A stretch of DNA of 64,000 bases, from positions 62,001 through 126,000 of the forward strand of contig NZ_PYMC01000012.1 of assembly GCF_003026475.1 (NCBI RefSeq), written 5' to 3'. Source of the DNA: Photobacterium lipolyticum. Its GTDB lineage: Bacteria > Pseudomonadota > Gammaproteobacteria > Enterobacterales > Vibrionaceae. This document shows, piece by piece, positions 36,632-46,432 of this stretch (position 1 is the first letter of the stretch; every line of letters begins with the position of its first letter). The position numbers and the translations under genes were made by a program. The notes under the pieces were generated by a model. The model made no database searches. It had not been told where the DNA came from and saw only the letters and a program-made list of their open reading frames with translations.

Positions 36632-37912
36632 ATGACAGATAAGCGAAAAGAGAATGGTAGTGGAAAACTGCTGTATTGCTCTTTCTGCGGCAAAAGCCAA
36701 CATGAAGTTCGTAAGCTGATTGCTGGCCCTTCTGTGTATATTTGCGATGAATGTGTCGATCTTTGTAACGACATTATTCGCGAAGAAATTAAAGAAGTGA
36801 TGCCTAAGCGCGACGGCAATGAGCTTCCGACTCCGCAAGAAATTCGTTCAAACCTGGATGATTACGTTATTGGTCAGCCGCATGCTAAGAAAGTGTTGGC
36901 AGTAGCGGTTTATAACCATTACAAACGTCTTCGTAATGGCGACACCACAAGTGAGGGTGTTGAGCTGGGCAAAAGTAATATTCTGCTGATCGGTCCGACA
37001 GGTAGCGGTAAAACGCTGCTGGCTGAAACACTGGCACGTATGCTGGATGTACCATTTACGATGGCTGATGCAACCACGCTGACTGAAGCGGGTTATGTTG
37101 GTGAAGATGTTGAAAATATCATCCAGAAGCTGCTGCAGAAGTGTGATTACGACGTAGCGAAAGCTGAGCGCGGAATTGTTTACATCGATGAAATCGATAA
37201 GATTTCACGTAAGTCTGATAACCCGTCGATTACGCGTGACGTATCGGGTGAGGGTGTTCAGCAAGCACTACTGAAACTGATTGAAGGTACTGTTGCTTCG
37301 GTACCACCTCAAGGTGGCCGTAAGCATCCGCAACAGGAATTCTTGCAAGTCGATACGTCTAAGATCCTATTTATCTGTGGCGGTGCGTTTGCCGGCCTGG
37401 ATAAAGTGGTTGAACAGCGCATATCAACGGGTACCGGCATTGGTTTTGGTGCAGACGTTCGTTCAAAAGACGAAAAGAGCACTCTGAGCGATCTGTTTGC
37501 GCAAGTGGAGCCACAGGATCTGGTTAAATACGGCTTGATCCCTGAATTTATCGGTCGTCTGCCAGTAACCGCAACGCTGAACGAGCTTGATGAAGCGGCG
37601 TTGGTTCAGATCCTGCGTGAACCGAAGAATGCGTTGACTAAGCAGTACGCGGCATTGCTTGAACTTGAAAACGTTGAGCTTGAATTCCGTGATGATGCGC
37701 TGGTTGCCATTGCTCGCAAAGCGATGGAGCGCAAAGCCGGTGCCCGTGGTTTGCGTTCAATTGTTGAAGCGGTTCTGCTCGATACTATGTACGAATTGCC
37801 ATCAGCGGAAGGCGTCAGTAAAGTTGTGATTGACGAGTCAGTGATTAACGGTGAGTCAGATCCATTGTTGATCTACGAAAATACCGGAAATCAAGCAGCT
37901 GGCGCAGAGTAA
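36632..37912 (+). CDS. clpX: ATP-dependent Clp protease ATPase subunit ClpX
   Basis: ClpX unfolds tagged proteins and feeds them to ClpP. The 426-residue AAA+ protein has the N-terminal zinc-binding domain (Cys16, Cys19, Cys38, Cys41), Walker A GPTGSGKT (near 121-128), the pore loop after GYVGEDVEN, Walker B VYIDEIDK, and the IGF loop for ClpP docking ([11 protein letters not shown]). AAGAGG precedes the ATG. The spacer from clpP contains a small palindrome GGGTTTAAACCC (36604-36615) of unknown role. A strong terminator follows. Confidence 0.98.
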   Translation: MTDKRKENGSGKLLYCSFCGKSQHEVRKLIAGPSVYICDECVDLCNDIIREEIKEVMPKRDGNELPTPQEIRSNLDDYVIGQPHAKKVLAVAVYNHYKRLRNGDTTSEGVELGKSNILLIGPTGSGKTLLAETLARMLDVPFTMADATTLTEAGYVGEDVENIIQKLLQKCDYDVAKAERGIVYIDEIDKISRKSDNPSITRDVSGEGVQQALLKLIEGTVASVPPQGGRKHPQQEFLQVDTSKILFICGGAFAGLDKVVEQRISTGTGIGFGADVRSKDEKSTLSDLFAQVEPQDLVKYGLIPEFIGRLPVTATLNELDEAALVQILREPKNALTKQYAALLELENVELEFRDDALVAIARKAMERKAGARGLRSIVEAVLLDTMYELPSAEGVSKVVIDESVINGESDPLLIYENTGNQAAGAE

Positions 37913-37938
37913 TTGTTTAATAACTACTCAAATATCTA

Positions 37939-37968
37939 AAAAAAAGGAGGCTTTTGCCTCCTTTTTTA
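37939..37968 (+). terminator. Terminator after clpX
   Basis: GGAGGC (37946-37951) and GCCTCC (37956-37961) with loop TTTT, extended by flanking A and T runs, then TTTTTT. A classical strong intrinsic terminator. Confidence 0.93.
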
Positions 37969-37986
37969 TTTTCTGTTGCATCTCCC

Positions 37987-38014
37987 GTTGAATCTTGATG
38001 CTTTACCCCCATAT
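37987..38014 (+). promoter_or_regulatory. Sigma-32 (heat shock) promoter of lon
   Basis: GTTGAAT (37987-37993), a 13-base spacer and CCCCATAT (38007-38014) match the RpoH consensus; the CCCCATAT block is perfect. It lies 36 bases before the lon ATG. lon is a classical heat-shock gene in E. coli. Confidence 0.8.
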
Positions 38015-38049
38015 ACTCAATAAAGAGTTTAAAAGGAAGAGAGAATAAT

Positions 38050-40422
38050 ATGAACCTGGAGCGTTCTGAACGCCTTGAAATCCCGGTTCTGCCACTGCGT
38101 GATGTGGTGGTATACCCTCATATGGTGATTCCATTGTTTGTGGGCCGGGAAAAATCAATTCGTTGCCTTGAATCGGCAATGGATAATAATAAACAAGTTC
38201 TGCTGGTCGCTCAGAAAGAAGCGGCCACTGATGAGCCTTCGATTGAAGAATTGTACGATGTCGGTACTGTCGCGACGATCCTTCAGCTGCTGAAGCTGCC
38301 TGATGGCACGGTGAAAGTACTGGTTGAAGGTCAACAGCGAGCAAAAGTTGAACACTTAACCGATGATGAATTCTTCAGTGCTGAAGCTGTGTTTCAGATC
38401 ACACCGGAAATGGACGAGCGCGAGCAGGAAGTTTTGGTTCGCACTGCTATTAACCAGTTTGAAGGCTTCATCAAGCTCAATAAAAAAATTCCGCCAGAAG
38501 TATTAACTTCCCTAAATGGTATCGACGAAGCGGCACGCCTGGCTGATACCATTGCTGCGCATATGCCTCTGAAACTGGCAGACAAGCAGAAAGTACTCGA
38601 AATTATTGATATTACAGAACGTTTAGAGTTCTTAATGGCAATGATGGAATCTGAAATCGATCTGCTTCAGGTCGAAAAGCGCATTCGCGGTCGCGTTAAA
38701 AAGCAGATGGAAAAAAGCCAGCGCGAGTACTATTTAAACGAACAGATGAAAGCTATCCAGAAAGAACTGGGTGAGCTTGATGATGCACCAGACGAATTCG
38801 AATCTCTCAAGACGAAAATCGAAGAATCGAAAATGCCTGCAGAGGCTCGTACAAAGACAGAACAAGAGCTGCAGAAGCTTAAGATGATGTCACCGATGTC
38901 GGCAGAAGCGACCGTTGTACGTGGCTATATCGACTGGATGCTCAGTGTTCCTTGGTACAAGCGTTCAAAGGTGAAGAGAAACCTGGCAAAAGCCGAGGAA
39001 GTTCTCAACGCAGACCATTATGGTCTGGAGCGCGTAAAAGAACGTATTCTGGAATATCTGGCGGTACAGACCCGGATCAATAAGCTAAAAGGCCCGATCC
39101 TTTGTCTTGTCGGTCCTCCTGGCGTAGGTAAGACCTCGCTGGGTCAGTCGATTGCAGCCGCGACGGGCCGTCAATATGTAAGAATGGCGCTGGGCGGCGT
39201 GCGTGATGAAGCTGAAATCCGCGGCCACCGCCGTACCTATATCGGTTCTATGCCGGGCAAGCTCATCCAGAAGATGGCTAAGGTGGCGGTGAAAAACCCA
39301 CTGTTCCTGTTAGATGAGATCGATAAGATGTCGTCTGATATGCGTGGTGATCCGGCTTCAGCATTGCTTGAAGTGCTTGATCCCGAGCAAAACAATGCCT
39401 TTAACGATCACTACCTGGAAGTGGATTACGACCTGTCTGATGTGATGTTCGTGGCGACCTCGAACTCAATGAACATTCCAGGCCCACTGCTTGACCGTAT
39501 GGAAGTGATCCGTCTGTCGGGTTATACCGAAGATGAAAAACTGAACATTGCCAAGCGTCACTTGCTGAATAAGCAAATCAAGCGTAATGGGTTGAAAGAC
39601 GGTGAAATCGAAGTCGAAGACTCTGCGCTGATTGGGATTATCCGTTACTATACGCGTGAAGCGGGCGTGCGTAATCTTGAGCGTGAAATTTCAAAACTAT
39701 GCCGTAAAGCGGTTAAAGAAATTCTGCTGAACAAAGATGTCAAGAAAGTGTCTATTAGCCAGGATAACCTGAAGGATTATTTGGGTGTCCAGCGTTGCGA
39801 CTATGGCAAAGCCGATGAAAGTAATCGGATTGGTCAGGTCACAGGACTGGCATGGACAGAAGTCGGCGGCGATTTACTGACCATCGAGACGGAATCGATG
39901 CCTGGTAAAGGTAAGCTTACTTATACCGGCTCATTGGGTGACGTGATGCAGGAGTCGATTCAGGCGGCGATGACCGTTGTCCGCTCTCGTGCTGAGCGGT
40001 TAGGGGTTAATCCCGACTTCTACGAGAAGCGTGACATCCACGTTCACGTTCCAGAAGGCGCTACGCCGAAAGACGGCCCAAGTGCAGGTATTGCGATGTG
40101 TACGGCGCTGGTTTCGAGCCTGACCGGTAATCCGGTACGTGCTGATGTTGCGATGACCGGTGAGATCACCCTGCGAGGTGAGGTACTGCCGATTGGTGGC
40201 TTGAAAGAAAAACTACTGGCAGCACACCGCGGCGGCATTAAAACGGTACTTATTCCAAAAGAAAACGAACGTGATTTGGAAGAGATCCCAGATAACGTGA
40301 TCGCTGATTTGGAAGTTTGTCCGGTTCGTTGGATTGATGAAGTGCTGACAATAGCATTGCAGAACAATCCCACCGGTATCGAGCTGGTAAACGCGCAAAA
40401 CAGTGACATGCAGCAAAGTTAA
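38050..40422 (+). CDS. lon: ATP-dependent protease Lon
   Basis: Lon is the homohexameric AAA+ serine protease that removes misfolded and short-lived regulators. The 790-residue product has the N-terminal substrate-binding domain (about 10-200), a coiled region, Walker [10 protein letters not shown] (near 355-363), Walker [10 protein letters not shown], and the protease domain with catalytic Ser678 in PKDGPSAGI and Lys near 720 (LKEKLLAA). Length is close to E. coli Lon (784). It stands between its own heat-shock promoter and a terminator. Confidence 0.98.
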   Translation: MNLERSERLEIPVLPLRDVVVYPHMVIPLFVGREKSIRCLESAMDNNKQVLLVAQKEAATDEPSIEELYDVGTVATILQLLKLPDGTVKVLVEGQQRAKVEHLTDDEFFSAEAVFQITPEMDEREQEVLVRTAINQFEGFIKLNKKIPPEVLTSLNGIDEAARLADTIAAHMPLKLADKQKVLEIIDITERLEFLMAMMESEIDLLQVEKRIRGRVKKQMEKSQREYYLNEQMKAIQKELGELDDAPDEFESLKTKIEESKMPAEARTKTEQELQKLKMMSPMSAEATVVRGYIDWMLSVPWYKRSKVKRNLAKAEEVLNADHYGLERVKERILEYLAVQTRINKLKGPILCLVGPPGVGKTSLGQSIAAATGRQYVRMALGGVRDEAEIRGHRRTYIGSMPGKLIQKMAKVAVKNPLFLLDEIDKMSSDMRGDPASALLEVLDPEQNNAFNDHYLEVDYDLSDVMFVATSNSMNIPGPLLDRMEVIRLSGYTEDEKLNIAKRHLLNKQIKRNGLKDGEIEVEDSALIGIIRYYTREAGVRNLEREISKLCRKAVKEILLNKDVKKVSISQDNLKDYLGVQRCDYGKADESNRIGQVTGLAWTEVGGDLLTIETESMPGKGKLTYTGSLGDVMQESIQAAMTVVRSRAERLGVNPDFYEKRDIHVHVPEGATPKDGPSAGIAMCTALVSSLTGNPVRADVAMTGEITLRGEVLPIGGLKEKLLAAHRGGIKTVLIPKENERDLEEIPDNVIADLEVCPVRWIDEVLTIALQNNPTGIELVNAQNSDMQQS

Positions 40423-40428
40423 GTAAAG

Positions 40429-40471
40429 AAAAAACGCTTTCAGGTACAAAAAGCCTTGTCAGCGTTTTTTT
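40429..40471 (+). terminator. Terminator after lon
   Basis: AAAAAACGCT (40429-40438) pairs with AGCGTTTTTT (40461-40470) across a 22-base loop that can pair partly inside; T residues follow. Confidence 0.75.
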
Positions 40472-40662
40472 GTGTCGCTATAAGTTAGGTCTAATTTTCT
40501 GTAAGCTCAATAATATCAAGGCTTACACGCTTCATTGGTGTCGCGTGCTGGTATTATTAGAGCCTGATTCAAATTTAATTGTTCGTGGCAAGACCTCGTT
40601 CTTGCAGGCATTTTTCGTCGATAATGTCTCTTACGGACAATATTCATTGAGGGGATGAAATT

Positions 40663-40935
40663 GTGAATAAAACTCAGTTAGTGGATAAAATTGCTGAAAG
40701 TGCTGATATCTCTAAAGCGTCTGCTGGTCGTGCTTTGGATGCATTTATTGACGCTGTTTCTGACACGTTGAAAACCGGTGATCAGGTTGCGCTTGTTGGT
40801 TTTGGTACTTTCTCAGTACGTGAGCGTGCCGCACGTACGGGCCGTAATCCGCAAACCGGTGAAGAAATCCAAATTGCTGCCGCTAAAGTTCCAGGTTTTA
40901 AACCAGGCAAAGCGCTTAAAGACTCTGTAAACTAA
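40663..40935 (+). CDS. hupB: DNA-binding protein HU-beta
   Basis: A 90-residue nucleoid protein that bends and compacts DNA as a dimer. It shows the HU fold: N-terminal helices ([18 protein letters not shown]), the [25 protein letters not shown] signature of the DNA-binding arms in the middle, and the C-terminal [14 protein letters not shown]. Start is GTG at 40663, with GAGGGG about ten bases upstream. It follows lon, as in most gammaproteobacteria. Confidence 0.97.
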   Translation: MNKTQLVDKIAESADISKASAGRALDAFIDAVSDTLKTGDQVALVGFGTFSVRERAARTGRNPQTGEEIQIAAAKVPGFKPGKALKDSVN

Positions 40936-40980
40936 ATTCTGTAAACAGGATCTTGTAAACACCGGATTTTGTAAACAATA
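40924..40980 (+). repeat. Four short direct repeats at the 3' end of hupB
   Basis: TGTAAAC occurs at 40926, 40940, 40954 and 40970, spaced 14, 14 and 16 bases, in similar contexts (TCTGTAAACTAAAT, TCTGTAAACAGGAT and so on). The first copy covers the last codons of hupB, so the 3' end of the gene seems to have been duplicated by slippage. Confidence 0.7.
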
Positions 40981-41067
40981 GGGGTATAGCCCTGTGTTTG
41001 CGCTGTGATTCATACAGTTCAAATATCAATGCTGGTTGTTTTTCATAGCTAAGCAGAACTGATGAGG

Positions 41068-41093
41068 GCGCATCAAGGTGATGCGCTTTTTTT
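41068..41093 (+). terminator. Terminator after hupB
   Basis: GCGCATCA (41068-41075) and TGATGCGC (41079-41086) with a three-base loop, then a T run interrupted by one C. Confidence 0.88.
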
Positions 41094-41204
41094 CTTTTAC
41101 TTGTATTTTTTTGTATCAAGGTGACATTTCGGTGGCCATTACCGCCAGCCGGAGACATCTTCATACTACCATGCCAGCTCGAACAGTAGGAGATACGGCA
41201 AATC

Positions 41205-43097
41205 ATGATGGAGCGATTGCGCGAAGGCGCTAACAGCATTTGGGTTAAGATTATTCTTAGCTTGATTATTTTATCTTTTGTCTTTGCTGGCGTCGGCAGC
41301 TACCTTGCCGGTGGCAGCCAACAAGCTGCAGCAAAGATTGATGGTCAGGAAATCAGCCAAAGCCAATTTGAACAGGCTTATCAGAACGAGCGAAATCGTA
41401 TGCAGTCACAGTTAGGTGACTATTTTGCGACGCTTCTGGGCGATCCTGAATACGTTAAACAATTCCGTCAAAGCGTGCTTGACCGCATGGTCAATGACGT
41501 TTTAATTGAGCAGCGTGCGAATGAATTAGGTTTACGCATCAGCGACGAGCAAATTCGTAACGCGATTGTTTCAATGCCTGAATTCCAGCGTGATGGTCAG
41601 TTTGATAACGACATGTACACGACGCTACTGCGTCGTTCGGGTTTTTCACCGGAGCAATTCGCTGAATACATTCGTACTGATATGCTTCGTCAGCAGTTCC
41701 TTACGGCGATTCAGGGCAGCGACTTTGCACTGAGCAACGAATTGACGGCTTTGCGTAAGCTAGAAGCACAGCAGCGTGTTATTCGTAGCCTGACATTGGA
41801 TCTTGCTGAGTTCACGAAAAATGCAGACATTTCTGAACAAGAAGTCATTGCATTTTATGAGCAGAACCCACAGATGTTCACCCGCCCAGAGCAAGTAAAG
41901 GTGGCATACATTGAGCTTTCTGGTGATGGTCTGAAAGACAGCATTGAAGTATCAGATGATGATGCTAAAGCTGACTACGCTGATCATAAAGAAAAGTACA
42001 GCACAGCTGAACAACGCCAGGTAAGTCACATTCTGATACAGGGTGACAGCAGCGAAGCGAAAGCGAAGGCTGATGATGTAATGGCTCAGCTGAAAGCCGG
42101 TGCTGATTTCACTCAGCTGGCGCAATCTTCTTCTGATGATACTTTCAGTGCGAAAGACGGCGGTAAGCTGGATTGGTTTGAACGTGGAGTGATGGATCCT
42201 GCGTTTGAAGATGCAGCATTTGCATTGATCAATGAAGGCGATCTTTCTGAAGTCGTGAAATCATCCTTTGGTTACCACATCATCAAATTAGATGCGGTAA
42301 AAGCGTCGGTTGTGAAGCCATTTAGCGATGTTCGTGATGAAATCCTTATGACGCTGCGCGAACAGCGTGCTGCTGAATATTTCTATGATATGCAGACTAA
42401 GCTCGCAGAGACTGCATTTGAAATGCCGGACTCTCTGGATGATGCTGCAGCAGCGGTGAATGTGGCAGTTCAGCATACTGAATTCTTCTCTCAGCATGAT
42501 GGGGAAGGTGTACTGGCTACCCCGGCTGTATTGCAGGCGATATTTAGTGCTGAAGTTCGTGAAGATGGCCTGAATTCAGATGTTATCGAAATTGGTCCTG
42601 AGCATGTAGTGGTTGTACGTGTTGACGATTCACGCGAAGAAGCTGTACTGCCGTTTGCAGAGGTTTCTGCTGCCGTGAAAGCTCAGTTGGCCAGCCAGAA
42701 AGGCGAGGTCAATGCGCAAGCGAAAGCGGATGAAATCATCGCTGCACTTCGCGCGGGCAATGACACGATTCTTGAAACTGAAGGTTTACGTTTCGCTGAA
42801 GAGCAAACCATTAGCCGCTCAGGTCCAGACCGTATGGTGTCTCAGGTTGTATTTGGTTTATCTAAACCGGCAGAAGGTCAACCTGTTTATGGTATGACGC
42901 GTGATACGTCTGGTAATGTGATGATCATTGCACTTGATAGCGTGATTAACTCTGATGTCGAGCCGGTAGCTGTGGATAGCCAGTTTGCCACGCAGATAGA
43001 GCAGATGAACGCTCAGCAAGATACAATGGCAACACTGCAAGTGCTTCGCGCTACTGCAGAGGTTAGTTACCCATTACTGGAAACACCTGCCAACTAA
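41205..43097 (+). CDS. ppiD: Periplasmic peptidyl-prolyl isomerase/chaperone PpiD
   Basis: PpiD is anchored in the inner membrane near SecYEG and helps proteins leaving the translocon. The 630-residue product has one N-terminal membrane helix (about 14-36, VKIILSLIILSFVFAGVGSYLAG), a SurA-like N-terminal domain, a PpiC/parvulin domain (about 271-365, VSHILIQGDSSEAK to SSFGYHIIKLD) and a C-terminal extension. Length matches E. coli PpiD (623). Two adjacent ATG codons open the gene; the MM start is also seen in E. coli. Confidence 0.95.
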   Translation: MMERLREGANSIWVKIILSLIILSFVFAGVGSYLAGGSQQAAAKIDGQEISQSQFEQAYQNERNRMQSQLGDYFATLLGDPEYVKQFRQSVLDRMVNDVLIEQRANELGLRISDEQIRNAIVSMPEFQRDGQFDNDMYTTLLRRSGFSPEQFAEYIRTDMLRQQFLTAIQGSDFALSNELTALRKLEAQQRVIRSLTLDLAEFTKNADISEQEVIAFYEQNPQMFTRPEQVKVAYIELSGDGLKDSIEVSDDDAKADYADHKEKYSTAEQRQVSHILIQGDSSEAKAKADDVMAQLKAGADFTQLAQSSSDDTFSAKDGGKLDWFERGVMDPAFEDAAFALINEGDLSEVVKSSFGYHIIKLDAVKASVVKPFSDVRDEILMTLREQRAAEYFYDMQTKLAETAFEMPDSLDDAAAAVNVAVQHTEFFSQHDGEGVLATPAVLQAIFSAEVREDGLNSDVIEIGPEHVVVVRVDDSREEAVLPFAEVSAAVKAQLASQKGEVNAQAKADEIIAALRAGNDTILETEGLRFAEEQTISRSGPDRMVSQVVFGLSKPAEGQPVYGMTRDTSGNVMIIALDSVINSDVEPVAVDSQFATQIEQMNAQQDTMATLQVLRATAEVSYPLLETPAN

Positions 43098-43118
43098 TTG
43101 AAATTTATATTTCTGTTA

Positions 43119-43149
43119 ACGGGCCGCCTTTGTGCGGCCCGTCTTTTTT
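43119..43149 (+). terminator. Terminator after ppiD
   Basis: ACGGGCCGC (43119-43127) and GCGGCCCGT (43134-43142) form a nine-base-pair GC-rich stem, followed by CTTTTTT. Confidence 0.93.
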
Positions 43150-43232
43150 CTGATAATTAATGTCATTTTGTACTTTTCCATTATCTTTCTATCGTTATGC
43201 TGCATTTATTACATAAGTGTATTAAGAGGAAG

Positions 43233-43523
43233 ATGATGAAAAACATAGTGAAAGCGGTAGTGTTTTGCGCGGCAGTCGTGTTTGCCCCCATGGGGTCGGC
43301 TGCAGGTGGTGAGCACGAAGGTATTGAGATTACTGTTAATATTAATCAGGCGAATGCCGAAGAGCTAGATAAATTGCTGATAGGCATCGGGCCGGAAAAA
43401 GCGGATAATATTATAGCTTACCGTGAGGCCAATGGTAATTTTGAAACCGCAGATGATTTGCAACTGGTCAAAGGAATTGGTGCCTCGACCGTTGAAAAAA
43501 ACCGTCAGCGTATCAAGCTGTAG
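43233..43523 (+). CDS. ComEA-family helix-hairpin-helix DNA-binding protein
   Basis: A 96-residue protein with a signal peptide (about 1-24, ending in GSAAGG) and a single HhH repeat region (about 34-95: VNINQANAEELDKLLIGIGPEKADNIIAYR then DDLQLVKGIGASTVEKNRQRI). Such periplasmic ComEA proteins bind incoming double-stranded DNA and ratchet it through the outer membrane during natural transformation, which vibrios perform on chitin. AGAGGAAG precedes the two ATG codons (43233 and 43236). The E. coli relative at this place is YbaV. Confidence 0.9.
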   Translation: MMKNIVKAVVFCAAVVFAPMGSAAGGEHEGIEITVNINQANAEELDKLLIGIGPEKADNIIAYREANGNFETADDLQLVKGIGASTVEKNRQRIKL

Positions 43524-43597
43524 TAGGCAATACTAATAAGTGGTATAAGCATGAAGGAGCGTAGTTTGAGGTACTCCTTCAGTTACCCCGATTGGTA

Positions 43598-44137
43598 TTA
43601 CTTATGGCGCTGAGTATAGCCTGCAATCAGACCCGAAACCGCCCCAATCAAATGGGCTTCAATTGCCACTCGCGCGCCGATTAATGCCGCTGAGCTAGTC
43701 GACCCTCCATAGTATTGCTCCCAGCCTATTTTTAGAACCAGACCAGCTAATAACAGCCAGCCTCCTTTGGTTTGAGTACGGATATCTCTTACCGCTCCCC
43801 ATGCAAATAAGCCATGAAGGACGCCTGACAAACCGGCATACCATTGGATGTCAGTAGCCAATATTCCGACACCAATAACGACAGAAAGGAAAAGAATAAG
43901 GGCGGTATAACCCCTTGCAGTGAAATGGCTGCGGAAGATGAAAGTGATAATAATCAGCGCCAAGCAGTTCATTAACATGTGTGGCCAATTGGTATGGGTG
44001 AGATTTCCTGTTAGGATCCGCCATATTTCGCCGTGTGCAATGGCCTCACGATCCCAGGCTATCCAAGACTGGGTAACCGGCCATTGTGTTAGAAAGCAGA
44101 GACTGATGGCGATAACTAAATAAGTACGAATAGACAA
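43598..44137 (-). CDS. rrtA: Rhombosortase (rhomboid-family intramembrane serine protease)
   Basis: A 179-residue membrane protein with about six helices and rhomboid motifs: WRILTGNLTHTNWPHMLMN (HxNxxH-like), catalytic Ser in GLSGVLHG, and the final EAHLIGAVSGLIAG with the catalytic His. The short length and GLSGVLHG form fit rhombosortase, which cleaves GlyGly-CTERM tails of secreted proteins in Vibrio and Shewanella. I infer TTG 44137 as start because GAGG lies six bases upstream on the minus strand; the frame continues to 44308 but would run deep into the opposing gene. No GlyGly-CTERM substrate is seen in the window. Confidence 0.8.
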   Translation of the reverse strand: MSIRTYLVIAISLCFLTQWPVTQSWIAWDREAIAHGEIWRILTGNLTHTNWPHMLMNCLALIIITFIFRSHFTARGYTALILFLSVVIGVGILATDIQWYAGLSGVLHGLFAWGAVRDIRTQTKGGWLLLAGLVLKIGWEQYYGGSTSSAALIGARVAIEAHLIGAVSGLIAGYTQRHK

Positions 44138-44147
44138 GGCAACCTCA

Positions 44148-44780
44148 ATGAGCCGATATTGTGAACAGTGCGGAAAGGCGAAAAAAGCCTGCATCTGTCG
44201 CTGGATCCAAGTTATTGATGCTAAAACTGAACTGTGGATTTTACAACACCCTTCTGAACTTAATCGGGCGATTGGTACTGCGCGGATATTAACCCTGTCA
44301 TTACCCAATGCCCGGTTATGGGTCGGTGAAGACTTTTCTCTGCATGATGAGTTAAATATGTTGCTTGCAGAATCTGGTCGAGAAATCTTTCTGGTTTACC
44401 CCGGCGAAAGCTCGGTACCGATTTCCAGCCTAGCTTCGACTAACATAGCTTCGACGAGCCCGGTAAAAGGGATAACCCGAACGCTGATCCTGCTGGATGG
44501 TACCTGGAAGAAGGCCTATAAAATGTGGCAGCTTTCAACGAACTTGCATCATTTGCCAACGGTAAACCTGGATAATGTAGAAAGCGGTAATTACCGGATA
44601 CGTAAATCTCCGAAAGAACAAGGGGTATCAACAGTTGAAGCCGGCTACCTGGCATTGACGGCATTAGAGAGCCACCCTGAGACGTTCGCGCCGCTGCTTG
44701 ATGTCTTTAATCAGATGATTGATTTTCAAATCCAGCAGATGCCTGCGGGGATCTACGAGAAGCACTACGGTGAAAAGTAG
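44148..44780 (+). CDS. tapT: DTW-domain tRNA-uridine aminocarboxypropyltransferase (TapT-like)
   Basis: The 210-residue protein has an N-terminal zinc site (Cys5, Cys8, Cys15, Cys17), the DTW signature as LLDGTWKKAYKM near residue 115, and NYRIRKSPKEQGVSTVEAG with the RxxP region of the SPOUT-like fold. In E. coli the homologue YfiP/TapT makes acp3U at position 47 of several tRNAs, including tRNA-Arg and tRNA-Ile species. It is divergent from the rhombosortase gene, only ten bases between the chosen starts. TapT rather than another DTW paralogue is inferred from length. Confidence 0.82.
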   Translation: MSRYCEQCGKAKKACICRWIQVIDAKTELWILQHPSELNRAIGTARILTLSLPNARLWVGEDFSLHDELNMLLAESGREIFLVYPGESSVPISSLASTNIASTSPVKGITRTLILLDGTWKKAYKMWQLSTNLHHLPTVNLDNVESGNYRIRKSPKEQGVSTVEAGYLALTALESHPETFAPLLDVFNQMIDFQIQQMPAGIYEKHYGEK

Positions 44781-45064
44781 GGGGAGGGTTCGAGTTTCGA
44801 GTTCCTAGAAGCGAGTGGCTAGGAAGAGCGGGAAATGCAGGCCTATGTTCTAATGGTTCTACTATTGCGTCATTCCGTAAAATGAGGAACGAATTTATAC
44901 GGAATCTAAGGATCACACGGCTAGAACTGGATCCCGGATATCTCGTACCTCGATTCCGGGATAACGTTGTAGTTGAGTTCTAAACTTCGTTGTTTCGAGG
45001 TCAAATTCAAACTCTGGGGACAGCTTTTCCTCGTTTCTAGTCATCTAGATACTCGTACCTGCGG
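44781..45064. repeat. Intergenic repeat element, copy B (CTCG-rich family)
   Basis: No gene is seen. The stretch holds GAGTTTCGAGTTCCTAG, GCGAGTGGCTAGGAAGAGC, TCTCGTACCTCGATTCCGGG and ATACTCGTACCTGCGG, words shared with copy A at 32375-32578 and with the 54890-55000 element. Internal inverted pieces (CTCGAA/TTCGAG, ATCCCGGATAT with TTCCGGGAT) suggest a mosaic of folded repeats between convergent genes. Confidence 0.55.
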
Positions 45065-46432
45065 TTAAAACCCATGCCCCTCGTTTCCTAGCGAAACCGC
45101 AGTGGTCGGCTGGAAAAGGGTGCTGTATAGCCGCTGGGAAAAGCCGTCTGTCATGCCGGAAATGTAGTCGGCAATGATCCGGTGCTCGTTATTTCCCTGA
45201 TTCACAGCTTGCAGCCAGCGCTCGCGGGTATTGGCAGGCAGCAGCCGTTCCGGATCGGAGGCAAAGGCTTCGAACAATTCCATCACTAATTGCTGGCCCT
45301 TGTATTCCAATAGCTGGATTTCAGGCTTCTTCACTACGTATTCGCTGACAAAGTGTTTCAATACTGCGAGTACGCGCTCCATCGGTTCAGTTAAATAGGC
45401 ATTCCATTTCAGCAGGGGCTCTTCAAAACTATGGAGACCGTCTTGAATGGTCGGGCCGATCTGAATCGATGTCAGCAGGGCGTTCACCATCGCACCGATT
45501 GCATCCTTTCGTTGATAATGGGTGCCAAACAACTGTTGACTGAGTTCAGTGGTTCGTTCTTCAAGCCAGGGTTCACCGCAGTCAGCGAGTTTACTTGCAA
45601 CGGCATCGTGCCACTGTTCACGATTGACAATGCCCATCACAATGGCATCTTCCAGATCGTGCACCCCATAGGCGATGTCGTCTGCCAGCTCCATGATCGA
45701 ACAATCCAGCGATTTAAAGCGTGTTTTCTGGTGTTCTCCGGGGGAGGTTCGCTCACTGCGCATCTGACCGAATAGGGCTTTGTCCTGCGCGGATAATGGT
45801 GCTAAAACCCAGTTGAACACGTCACGGTCATCGTTATAAACCCCTTTGGCCGGGTGCCAGTCTTTGGCCTTAAGATGGCGGAAGTTACTGACTTCGGTAG
45901 GCAGTTCTATGGCTCGGGTCTGGCTGATAAAGGCCGGGTACTTGAGTAAACCGAGCAGGCTGCGGCGCGCGAGGTTCATACCAAAGTGTTCGGTATAAGG
46001 TTCCAGTAAGGCCACAATACGGAATGTCTGGGCATTGCCTTCAAACCCACCGTGATGGCGCATCATGTAATTCAGGGCGACTTCGCCACCATGACCAAAA
46101 GGCGGATGGCCGATGTCATGGGCCAGGCACAGGCTTTCCATTAAGCTGCTCGTCGGCAGCAAACCCCGAAACTGCGGCTGTTTAATTTTGAGTTGGGCAA
46201 CAATGCCAGTGCCGATTTGTGACGCTTCCAGTGAATGGGTCAGCCGGGTACGGTAAAAGTCATGATGGCCGGCCCCGTGCACTTGTGTTTTTGCCTGCAG
46301 ACGTCGAAAGGCTGCGGAGTGAAGAATGCGAGCCCGATCCCGCTGATATACAGAGCGGTGATCATTGCGACGCATTTTCTGCTCATTACTTTTTCGCTGT
46401 TCCCAGTCGGGGGTCAGGGCAAATTTTGTCAT
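45065..46432 (-). CDS. dgt: Deoxyguanosinetriphosphate triphosphohydrolase-like protein (dGTPase)
   Basis: A 455-residue HD-domain dNTP triphosphohydrolase of the bacterial type 2 dGTPase group. Metal-binding motifs are [14 protein letters not shown] (His66) and [14 protein letters not shown] (His105-Asp106), with a later Asp in [16 protein letters not shown]. Such enzymes hydrolyse dNTPs to nucleoside and triphosphate and help set dNTP pools; some also act against phage. Its ATG shares a base with the stop of yfbR (TAATG), so the two nucleotide-pool enzymes are coupled. Confidence 0.92.
   Translation of the reverse strand: MTKFALTPDWEQRKSNEQKMRRNDHRSVYQRDRARILHSAAFRRLQAKTQVHGAGHHDFYRTRLTHSLEASQIGTGIVAQLKIKQPQFRGLLPTSSLMESLCLAHDIGHPPFGHGGEVALNYMMRHHGGFEGNAQTFRIVALLEPYTEHFGMNLARRSLLGLLKYPAFISQTRAIELPTEVSNFRHLKAKDWHPAKGVYNDDRDVFNWVLAPLSAQDKALFGQMRSERTSPGEHQKTRFKSLDCSIMELADDIAYGVHDLEDAIVMGIVNREQWHDAVASKLADCGEPWLEERTTELSQQLFGTHYQRKDAIGAMVNALLTSIQIGPTIQDGLHSFEEPLLKWNAYLTEPMERVLAVLKHFVSEYVVKKPEIQLLEYKGQQLVMELFEAFASDPERLLPANTRERWLQAVNQGNNEHRIIADYISGMTDGFSQRLYSTLFQPTTAVSLGNEGHGF

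Noticed and set aside
44707..44916. Minus-strand open frame in repeat copy B
   Set aside because: It runs through the CTCG-rich repeat and the end of tapT and shows a biased Ser/Pro/Arg composition with no family resemblance.
45065..46432. dGTPase as part of an anti-phage defence system
   Set aside because: Some dGTPases defend against phage, but this one is coupled to yfbR in a standard core neighbourhood with no other defence genes.
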